Under the pieces are notes generated by a model. That model was not told the origin of the DNA and did no database searches. It saw only the letters and a program-made list of their open reading frames with translations. DNA of 6,260 nt, taken from Ferruginibacter sp. Lineage in GTDB: Bacteria; Bacteroidota; Bacteroidia; Chitinophagales; Chitinophagaceae. The DNA lies in the NCBI GenBank assembly GCA_025352435.1, contig JANXTN010000181.1:1-6260 (forward strand), read 5' to 3'. The position numbers were made by a program, and so were the translations under genes. The stretch's first letter is position 1. The number at the start of each line of letters is the position of its first letter. Below are positions 1 through 5,055 of this stretch, piece after piece.

Positions 1-1
1 T

Positions 2-766
2 ACAAATTCTGTTTATTTGCAACAACTTGGTCTTACAAATGCTGAAGGAAATTTGAAAAAAGAAATGCAGCATAAGTACAAGCAGATAAATCGCTATGTG
101 GAAATTATAGAAGGTATTTTAAAAGATACTGACATTGAGAACGGTTTCTCTGTTGTAGATATGGGAAGCGGTAAAGGTTACCTCACATTCGCATTGTATG
201 ATTACTTAAAAAGTAAAAACAAATCTGTAAAAGTTAGCGGAATTGAATTGAGAGCGGACCTTGTAGAAAAATGTAATAGCATTGCAATTTCATTAAAATA
301 TGATGGCTTGCATTTTATAAAAGGAAGTATAGAGGATAGTGAGTTGCATAAAGTTGACATGCTGATAGCACTTCATGCATGCGATACTGCCACGGATGAT
401 GCTATCGCAAAAGGAATAAACGCAGCCGCACATTTTATTATTTGTGCACCCTGTTGCCACAAACAAATTCGCAAACAAATGGCACCCACAAATGCTTTGC
501 AGTTAATTACCAAGCATGGCATATTGCTGGAGAGACAAGCAGAAATGGTCACTGATACCATCCGTGCATTAATGCTTGAAGCATATGGCTACAAAACAAA
601 AGTGTTTGATTTTATTGAGGAAGAAGACACTCCAAAAAATGTTCTGATAGTAGGAACAAAAACTAATTTTTCCCAAAAAGTATTTGATGAAAATATTTTA
701 AAAATAAAAGAACTAAAAGATTTATTTGGGATAACAGAACATTATCTAGAAACGATCATTGCTTAA
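2..766 (+). CDS. class I SAM-dependent methyltransferase, 5'-partial (Methyltransf_32-like)
   Basis: This is the C-terminal part of a Rossmann-fold methyltransferase that transfers a methyl group from S-adenosylmethionine; the substrate is not evident, though relatives suggest RNA or protein. The reading frame is open to the first base of the window and reads TNSVY before the TTG at 17, so that TTG is an internal leucine codon and the true start lies upstream. From memory of relatives in this phylum (near 390 residues), roughly the first third is missing. Counting from the TTG codon, motif I is DMGSGKG at residues 48-54 (SAM-binding glycine loop) and the acidic end of strand 2 is GIELR at 75-79. 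The signatures ALHACDTATD (118-127) and APCCHKQ (144-150) are typical of the GSTCD/Methyltransf_32 group. The stop is TAA at 764-766. The fold call is secure; the substrate is unknown. Confidence 0.85.
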   Translation, partial: TNSVYLQQLGLTNAEGNLKKEMQHKYKQINRYVEIIEGILKDTDIENGFSVVDMGSGKGYLTFALYDYLKSKNKSVKVSGIELRADLVEKCNSIAISLKYDGLHFIKGSIEDSELHKVDMLIALHACDTATDDAIAKGINAAAHFIICAPCCHKQIRKQMAPTNALQLITKHGILLERQAEMVTDTIRALMLEAYGYKTKVFDFIEEEDTPKNVLIVGTKTNFSQKVFDENILKIKELKDLFGITEHYLETIIA

Positions 767-845
767 TATCTTTATTTAGGAAACTTTATTCAATCTACAC
801 GTCAATAAAGGTTTGATAGATAGTTGAAGACGAAACGTGATTGAT

Positions 846-869
846 TTTTTATTTTCCCAAAAATAAAAA
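846..869. repeat. AT-only inverted repeat downstream of the methyltransferase gene
   Basis: TTTTTATTTT (846-855) and AAAATAAAAA (860-869) are exact reverse complements separated by a four-base loop, CCCA. The repeat begins 80 bases after the methyltransferase stop. It could act as a weak transcription end signal, but the stem has no G:C pair and no T-run follows it on the plus strand, so this role is doubtful. The rest of the 767-978 spacer shows nothing coding. Confidence 0.3.
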
Positions 870-912
870 CCAACAAAATACATTTGCCGCCGCAGTTCCT
901 TATAGTTTCTTC

Positions 913-946
913 TTTGCCCGGCTAAAAAAATTCCCATCTATATTTT
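913..946 (+). promoter_or_regulatory. weak candidate Bacteroidota promoter for the permease gene
   Basis: TTTG at 913-916 and TATATTTT at 939-946 resemble the -33 (TTTG) and -7 (TAnnTTTG) elements used by the Bacteroidota primary sigma factor. The -7 box has one mismatch and the 22-base gap is slightly longer than usual. It would give a leader of roughly 25-30 bases before the ATG at 979. In such AT-rich sequence a match this loose can occur by chance. Confidence 0.22.
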
Positions 947-978
947 AATGTTATAGCATGCCATTGTAACTTCATCGC

Positions 979-2379
979 ATGGATAATAATGTTACAGAAA
1001 ACAGAAGACTCGGTCTGTTTCATTCCACAGTTTTAAATATGATAGATATGGTGGGCATCGGGCCGTTTATTACCATGCCTATTGTAATTGGCCTCATGGG
1101 TGGTATGTACATTTGGGCTTGGGTGGCAGGCGCTGTTCTTTCTTTTGTAGATGCTATGATCTGGAGTGAACTCGGAGCTGCATATCCATTGGCAGGCGGC
1201 AGTTACAATTTTTTAAAAGTTGCCTACGGTGAAAATGGACCTGGGAAGATGATGAGTTTTTTGTACGTATGGCAAACGATTATTCAGGCGCCTTTAGTAG
1301 CCGCCTCAGCAGCAATAGGCTTTGCGCAATATTTTATTTACTTGGTACCGATGGAAGTGTGGCAACAAAAAATGGTTAGCGGTTCGGTTATTATTCTTGT
1401 TACTCTTTTGCTGTACAGAAAAATTGAAAGTATCGGAAAGATTGGTGTGTTACTTTGGGCTGGTGTTGTAGCAACACTCGGCTGGATCATTTTTGGAGGC
1501 CTTTCTCATGGCAATTTTATGCAGCCTATTTTTCAATCTGCAAACGCTTTCCACATTAATACAATTGCGTCTTTTCTGTTTGGACAAGCTTGTGTAAAAA
1601 CCATTTATAGTTATTTAGGCTATTATAATGTTTGTCATTTAGGTGGAGAAATAAAAAACCCCGGCAAAAACATTCCACGCAGTATGTTTATCTCCATTTT
1701 TGCCATTGCTGTTTTGTATCTGGCAATGAACGTAAGTGTAACAAGTGTCATACCATGGCAGGAAATAAAGGCCTGGCAAGATGCAGGCACAAACAATTTT
1801 GTGATCAGTACTTTTATTGAAAGGTTGTATGGCTTTACCGCGGCAAAAATTGGCACTGTAATGATATTATGGGTTGCAGTGGCATCGCTTTTTGCGGTAA
1901 TGCTTGGTTATAGCAGAGTGCCCTTTGCAGCTGCACAAGATGGCGCTTTCTTTAAAGTATTTGCAAAGCTTCATCCTACAAAAAACTTCCCTTATGTCTC
2001 TTTGTTAGTACTTGCAGCATTTGCTTTTGTATTTAGTTTATTGTTTAGAATGGGCGATGTAATAAGTGGCATTTTAGCAATGAGAATTATGGTACAGTTT
2101 ATTGGTCAAGGCGTGGGTTTAATATTGTTGAGAAAAAGAAAAGGCACAACGAATCTTCCTTTTAAAATGCCGCTGTATCCAATACCTGTTATTCTTGCGA
2201 TAGCTATGTGGCTGTTTGTCTTCTATGCAACAGGTAAAGCAATAATGATAAGTTTTGCCATTGTATTGCTTTCGGGAATTATTGTTTATTTGGTGAAGGC
2301 AAAATTAAAAAAGGAATGGCCCTTCGCCTTACTAAATGAAAATATTCTTAAAGAGGTGGAAAATATCGGCTCAGATTAA
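979..2379 (+). CDS. APC-superfamily amino acid permease
   Basis: A 466-residue inner-membrane transporter of the amino acid-polyamine-organocation superfamily (AA_permease_2 type), probably a proton-coupled importer or an exchanger of amino acids. The hydrophobicity pattern gives about twelve membrane segments (near 20-40, 44-62, 92-122, 132-146, 152-174, 193-215, 235-257, 287-310, 342-358, 362-384, 399-417 and 421-443), and the length is normal for the family. Family landmarks are the unwound helix-1 loop GIGPF at 26-30, SELGAAYPLAGGSYNFL at 63-79 after helix 2, and the cytoplasmic GGEIKNPGKNIPRS at 222-235. The ATG at 979 is the first start after an in-frame TAA at 967-969; no Shine-Dalgarno sequence is visible, as is usual in this phylum. 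The last 9 bases overlap the end of the opposing VOC gene. The exact substrate cannot be read from the sequence. Confidence 0.93.
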   Translation: MDNNVTENRRLGLFHSTVLNMIDMVGIGPFITMPIVIGLMGGMYIWAWVAGAVLSFVDAMIWSELGAAYPLAGGSYNFLKVAYGENGPGKMMSFLYVWQTIIQAPLVAASAAIGFAQYFIYLVPMEVWQQKMVSGSVIILVTLLLYRKIESIGKIGVLLWAGVVATLGWIIFGGLSHGNFMQPIFQSANAFHINTIASFLFGQACVKTIYSYLGYYNVCHLGGEIKNPGKNIPRSMFISIFAIAVLYLAMNVSVTSVIPWQEIKAWQDAGTNNFVISTFIERLYGFTAAKIGTVMILWVAVASLFAVMLGYSRVPFAAAQDGAFFKVFAKLHPTKNFPYVSLLVLAAFAFVFSLLFRMGDVISGILAMRIMVQFIGQGVGLILLRKRKGTTNLPFKMPLYPIPVILAIAMWLFVFYATGKAIMISFAIVLLSGIIVYLVKAKLKKEWPFALLNENILKEVENIGSD

Positions 2380-2862
2380 TTCGCTGAGCAAATCTTCAAT
2401 ATCAAGTGTTCTGGAATACATCTCCAAAGTACCGTCCGGTTTTTGTGGCCATGATTCTCGTGGGTTATCCCAATATAATTCTACCCCATTTCCATCGGGA
2501 TCATCAAGATACAAAGCTTCCGAAACTCCATGATCTGCGAAGCCTGTAAAAGGATAACTTGCCTCTGATATTCTCTTGTAAATAACGGCTAACTCTTTTC
2601 TCTCATTATATAAAATTGCTGTATGAAACAAACCCGCAGAATGCAATGAAGCAGGTTCTCCATCTTTACTGTACCAAGTGTTTAAGCCTATGTGGTGATG
2701 GTAACCACCTGCTGAAATGAAGGCCGCATCTTCGCCGTACATTGTTGTTATTTCAAAGCCTAATAAGTCGCAATAAAACGCCAGAGCTCTTTTCAGATCC
2801 GCAACTTTTAAATGCACATGACCGATTCTTGTTTGCGATGGAATTTTGTAAGGAGTACTCAT
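2371..2862 (-). CDS. VOC-family (glyoxalase/extradiol dioxygenase fold) protein
   Basis: A 163-residue single-domain vicinal-oxygen-chelate protein, cytosolic by its lack of a signal or membrane segment. The paired beta-alpha-beta-beta-beta layout is visible: IGHVHLKVADLKRALAFY at 13-30 opens the first half and the GLFHTAIL segment around 77-84 the second. The likely metal-binding positions are a histidine in HVH (15-17), His80 and Glu128 in GNGVELYW. The motifs GGYHHHIGLNTW (52-63), DHGVSEALYLDDPDGNG (110-126) and the following ELYWDNPRESWP closely resemble CatE-like proteins annotated as catechol 2,3-dioxygenases. Those are often two-domain and longer, so this protein may correspond to one module, and dioxygenase activity is not proven. 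The start is the first ATG (CAT at 2860-2862). The gene converges on the permease gene with a 9-base overlap and runs divergently from the DUF4160 remnant, whose old start is 32 bases away. Confidence 0.9.
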   Translation of the reverse strand: MSTPYKIPSQTRIGHVHLKVADLKRALAFYCDLLGFEITTMYGEDAAFISAGGYHHHIGLNTWYSKDGEPASLHSAGLFHTAILYNERKELAVIYKRISEASYPFTGFADHGVSEALYLDDPDGNGVELYWDNPRESWPQKPDGTLEMYSRTLDIEDLLSELI

Positions 2863-2894
2863 GTGATAAAGGTTTAATAGATTAATTTTACTCC

Positions 2895-3117
2895 ATGCCT
2901 GTAATTTCAGTGTGATACGGTATAATTATATCGATGTATTATCTTGATACAAAGCAACATAATTTACCACATATTCACGTATCATAAAGGTAATTTTCCT
3001 AGTAATAAAACTAAATTAATTTTAGCTTGGATTGAAATCAGAAAAGAAGATTTAATGGCTGACTAGCAGTTAGCTGTTACCGGAGATAAAGTATTTAGAA
3101 TCGATCCTTTAAAGTAA
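2895..3117 (+). pseudogene. decayed DUF4160 family gene
   Basis: Translation in two frames rebuilds most of a small DUF4160 protein. Frame A starts at ATG 2895 (MPVISV), hits TGA at 2913-2915, then continues as YGIIISMYYLDTKQHN and LPHIHVS, containing the family's N-terminal YGI...MY pattern and the PHxH motif. At about 2985 the frame breaks, with TAA in the original frame. The second frame resumes at 2986 with KGN, then FPSNKTK and LILAWIEIRKEDLMAD. A TAG at 3064-3066 stands where the family normally has tryptophan; the frame then runs QLAVTGDKVFRIDPLK to TAA at 3115-3117. Compared with remembered family members of about 85-90 residues, some 15 residues between KGN and FPSNK appear to be missing. 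These are at least four independent lesions, so the gene is dead. DUF4160 has no established biochemical function; it commonly sits beside DUF2442, as it does here. Confidence 0.82.
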
Positions 3118-3120
3118 AAT

Positions 3121-3359
3121 ACGAACCCAAGAATAACTTTTGTTCAACCTCAAGAAAATTATAAACTTTTACTAAAGTTTACTGACAATAGCGTCAGAGA
3201 ATTTGATATGAATCCTTATATAAATTATCCCGCTTTTGAAAACTTAAAAGAGGAATCCATTTTTAAAAACGCAACTGTTTTTTTGGGACTGTAAAATGGA
3301 ATGAGGATATTGATATGTCTCCTGATACTTTATTTCTGGAAAGCAATTTAATTTCTTAG
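3121..3359 (+). pseudogene. decayed DUF2442 family gene
   Basis: The frame from 3121 reads TNPRITFVQPQENYKLLLKF, followed by TDNSVREFDMNPYINYPAF, a clear DUF2442 beginning in which relatives usually start MNPRI. The first codon here is ACG (3121-3123), consistent with a single T-to-C loss of the ATG start. The frame runs through IFKNATV to a run of seven T at 3278-3284 and would end at TAA 3292-3294. Moving to the neighbouring frame from 3285 restores the family's C-terminal block GTVKWNEDIDMSPDTL and ends at TAG 3357-3359. One base has therefore been lost (or two gained) around the T-run. The gene follows the DUF4160 remnant by three bases in the same direction, so the two were once one transcription unit. 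The family's function is not established; a toxin-antitoxin-like role for the pair is only a suspicion. Confidence 0.82.
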
Positions 3360-3365
3360 CGCAAT

Positions 3366-3389
3366 AAAAAACCCTGCAAAACTGCAGGG
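3366..3389 (-). terminator. rho-independent terminator of the oxoamine synthase gene
   Basis: CCCTGCA (3372-3378) and TGCAGGG (3383-3389) form a perfect 7-bp GC-rich stem with a four-base loop. Read on the minus strand the hairpin is followed directly by six T (A-run 3366-3371 on the plus strand), the classical intrinsic terminator layout. It lies 26 bases past the stop codon of the minus-strand gene ending at 3416. On the plus strand the hairpin is followed by CTCTAAAAAA with no T-run, so it should work mainly in the minus direction. Confidence 0.88.
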
Positions 3390-3415
3390 CTCTAAAAAAT
3401 ATATTCAGTAAATAT

Positions 3416-4678
3416 TTAAAATGCTCCCACTTCCGCCATATCTGGAATATCAGCAGCTTTATACAAGCCTGCATCTAATTTTTTCTTCGTCTCCTCAAAT
3501 GCCTTTAAGGTAATATCAACTTCCTCAAAACTGTGGGATGCAGTTGGTATCAATCTGTAAATAATATCTCCTTTTGGTATTACAGGATATACAACTATCG
3601 AACAAAAAATACCATAGTTCTCTCTCAAATCCATAACCATTTGTGTCGCTTCCGGAACATCACCTTTCATGTAAATTGGTGTAACGGGGCTATTTGTGTG
3701 GCCAATATCAAAACCTTTTTCTTTTAATCCTTTCTGCAATCTCTCTACATTGCTCCACAATTTTTCACGCAGTTCAGGCATTGTCAACAACATTTCCATT
3801 CGCTTCAGCATTCCCTCTACAATCAACAGCGGCAGGCTCTTCGCAAATATTTGAGATCTTGTATTGTAACGCAAATATTTAAGTACTGCTTTCGGTCCGC
3901 TAATAAAAGCACCGATGCTTCCCATACTTTTTACAAAAGTGCTGAAGTATAAATCAATATCCGCTTGCACACCTTGCGCTTCATCTGCACCTGCACCCGT
4001 TGGCCCCATGTAGCCAAATCCATGTGCATCATCAATCAGTATTCTGAAACCATATTGTTTTTTCAAAGCAACTATTTCTTTCAGAATTCCTTGTTCACCA
4101 TCCATACCAAAAACTCCTTCGGTGATAACCAAAACACCACCACCATTTTTTTCCGCAAGGGCATTTGCTCTTACCAATTGCTTTTCGCAATCTTCAATAT
4201 CGTTGTGCTTAAATGCAAACCTGTTGCCCATGTGCAATCGCACACCATCCACAATGCATGCATGTGCTTCCGCATCATACACAATCACATCACGACGATT
4301 CACCAATGCATCTATGCAACTCATTATCCCCTGATACCCAAAATTCAAAAGCATCGTATCTTCTCTACTCACAAACTTGCTTATCACTTTTTCAAGCTCT
4401 TCGTGCTTTGATGTATTTCCACTCATCATCCTTGCACCCATTGGGTTGCCCATCCCATAAGTTGCAGCAGCGTCGGTATCCACTTTGCGCACGTCGGGAT
4501 GATTCACCAGACCTAAATAATTATTCAAACTCCATACGATAACCTCTTTGCCTCTAAATTGCATTCTTGGCCCAAGTTCTCCTTCTAGTTTTGGGAAAGC
4601 AAAATACCCATGCGCTCTATCCATATGCTGCCCGATTGGTCCACCATCCTTAATCAGTTTGTCAAAAACATCCTTCAT
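3416..4678 (-). CDS. PLP-dependent alpha-oxoamine synthase family enzyme (KBL/AONS/SPT-like)
   Basis: A 420-residue cytosolic fold-type I PLP enzyme. Family members condense an amino acid with an acyl-CoA or acyl-ACP with loss of CO2 (2-amino-3-ketobutyrate CoA ligase, 8-amino-7-oxononanoate synthase, serine palmitoyltransferase). Visible residues are His139 in DAEAHACIVDG (ring-stacking histidine), TEGVFGMDG at 186-194, Asp216 and His219 in DDAHGFG, and Lys250 in STFVKSMGSIGAF, which forms the internal aldimine. The phosphate and substrate region reads NPMGARMMSGNT (78-89). Two departures from the usual family pattern are Gly191, where relatives mostly have serine (VFSMDG), and MGARMMSGN in place of the common GSRLLSGN. 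About twenty residues extend beyond the usual C-terminus. The start is the first ATG (CAT at 4676-4678), 24 bases from a good -7 box. In Bacteroidota, paralogues of this fold make sphingolipid (serine) or sulfonolipid (cysteate) bases; which reaction applies here cannot be decided from sequence alone. Confidence 0.92.
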   Translation of the reverse strand: MKDVFDKLIKDGGPIGQHMDRAHGYFAFPKLEGELGPRMQFRGKEVIVWSLNNYLGLVNHPDVRKVDTDAAATYGMGNPMGARMMSGNTSKHEELEKVISKFVSREDTMLLNFGYQGIMSCIDALVNRRDVIVYDAEAHACIVDGVRLHMGNRFAFKHNDIEDCEKQLVRANALAEKNGGGVLVITEGVFGMDGEQGILKEIVALKKQYGFRILIDDAHGFGYMGPTGAGADEAQGVQADIDLYFSTFVKSMGSIGAFISGPKAVLKYLRYNTRSQIFAKSLPLLIVEGMLKRMEMLLTMPELREKLWSNVERLQKGLKEKGFDIGHTNSPVTPIYMKGDVPEATQMVMDLRENYGIFCSIVVYPVIPKGDIIYRLIPTASHSFEEVDITLKAFEETKKKLDAGLYKAADIPDMAEVGAF

Positions 4679-4701
4679 ATACTGCTCAGTTTTATGTGTG
4701 G

Positions 4702-4709
4702 CAAAGTTA
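4702..4709 (-). promoter_or_regulatory. -7 promoter box for the oxoamine synthase gene
   Basis: On the minus strand the sequence TAACTTTG matches the Bacteroidota -7 consensus TAnnTTTG exactly. It lies 23 bases upstream of the ATG at 4678, implying a leader of roughly 15-20 bases. No TTTG-like -33 element stands at the expected distance (the bases there are a run of A on the minus strand), so the promoter call rests on the -7 box and its position. Confidence 0.45.
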
Positions 4710-4822
4710 AATAATAAATGATAAAATTTTTTTCATTATTAGAAAATCATATACATCGAACATTTCTCGTTTCCCAAAAATTATTTGGTGCTGTAGGAAT
4801 TTATTAAAAATGAAGCTTTAGT

Positions 4823-4922
4823 TCCGGCTAGCCGTCCTATCTTTTTGTACCGCGAGGCGGAACGCAAAAAGTCCGCCTGAATGGCGAAGTCGGGCAGGGT
4901 TACTCATTTCTATCCGGCAGCC
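4823..4922. repeat. GC-rich, hairpin-forming intergenic block (possible dispersed repeat)
   Basis: About 56% G+C over 4821-4920, far above the flanking AT-rich DNA. It contains a perfect 10-base palindrome CGGCTAGCCG (4825-4834). A two-tier hairpin follows, with CTTTTTG (4841-4847) pairing CAAAAAG (4865-4871) around an inner CCGC (4850-4853)/GCGG (4857-4860) stem with a three-base loop. A third stem is CGCC (4874-4877)/GGCG (4883-4886). Near-identical short direct repeats sit at the edges: TCCGGCTAGCC at 4823-4833 and TCCGGCAGCC at 4913-4922, differing by one missing T. This layout resembles REP-like or small non-autonomous mobile repeats. Only one copy is in view, so dispersal is inferred. 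A structured RNA or a remnant of an insertion are alternatives. Confidence 0.5.
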
Positions 4923-5031
4923 CTTATTGATTTGTTTTTTAATGTAGCTAAGCAATATGCCCGCATCTGTAGCCGTGTCAATTTTATTTTATATTTTCAT
5001 TTCCCTAATCCTTAAAGAAATCCATATTTAA

Positions 5032-5039
5032 TACCTTTG
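5032..5039 (+). promoter_or_regulatory. -7 promoter box for the alkaline phosphatase gene
   Basis: TACCTTTG is an exact match to the Bacteroidota -7 consensus TAnnTTTG and ends 16 bases before the ATG at 5056, implying a leader of about ten bases. No clear TTTG -33 element is present at the expected distance. No phosphate-box-like direct repeats are visible, so phosphate control is not supported by the sequence. Confidence 0.45.
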
Positions 5040-5055
5040 TCAAAATTTCTCTTTC

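Larger units (their letters stand above)
4679..5055. other. 377-base divergent intergenic region
   Basis: This gap separates the minus-strand oxoamine synthase from the plus-strand phosphatase. It holds a candidate promoter box for each gene close to its start (4702-4709 minus, 5032-5039 plus) and a GC-rich structured block in the middle (about 4823-4922). The flanks (4710-4820 and 4925-5030) are AT-rich with no convincing reading frame, RNA gene or operator. Confidence 0.7.

Noticed and set aside
846..869. Intrinsic terminator for the methyltransferase gene
   Set aside because: The stem is entirely A:T and lacks a following T-run; kept only as an inverted repeat.
1635..1856. Open minus-strand frame within the permease gene
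   Set aside because: Antisense to a conserved transporter segment (GGEIKNP motif region) with no recognisable family.
2913..3066. Stop-codon recoding (TGA or TAG read as an amino acid) in the DUF4160 region
   Set aside because: Both TGA and TAG occur alongside a frameshift and a deletion, and the next gene has lost its start; ordinary gene decay explains all of it. The intact genes here use normal stops.
3278..3284. Phase-variable switch at the T7 run
   Set aside because: Changing the run length would restore the DUF2442 C-terminus but not its missing ATG, so no switchable product is expected.
3244..3474. 76-codon minus-strand open frame across the DUF2442 remnant and terminator
   Set aside because: It reads through the terminator hairpin and overlaps the end of the oxoamine synthase; no family resemblance, whereas the plus strand gives clear DUF2442 sequence.
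3965..4411. 148-codon plus-strand open frame inside the oxoamine synthase region
   Set aside because: It is antisense to a strongly conserved PLP enzyme, is rich in His, Cys and Thr in an unnatural way and resembles no family; a shadow frame.
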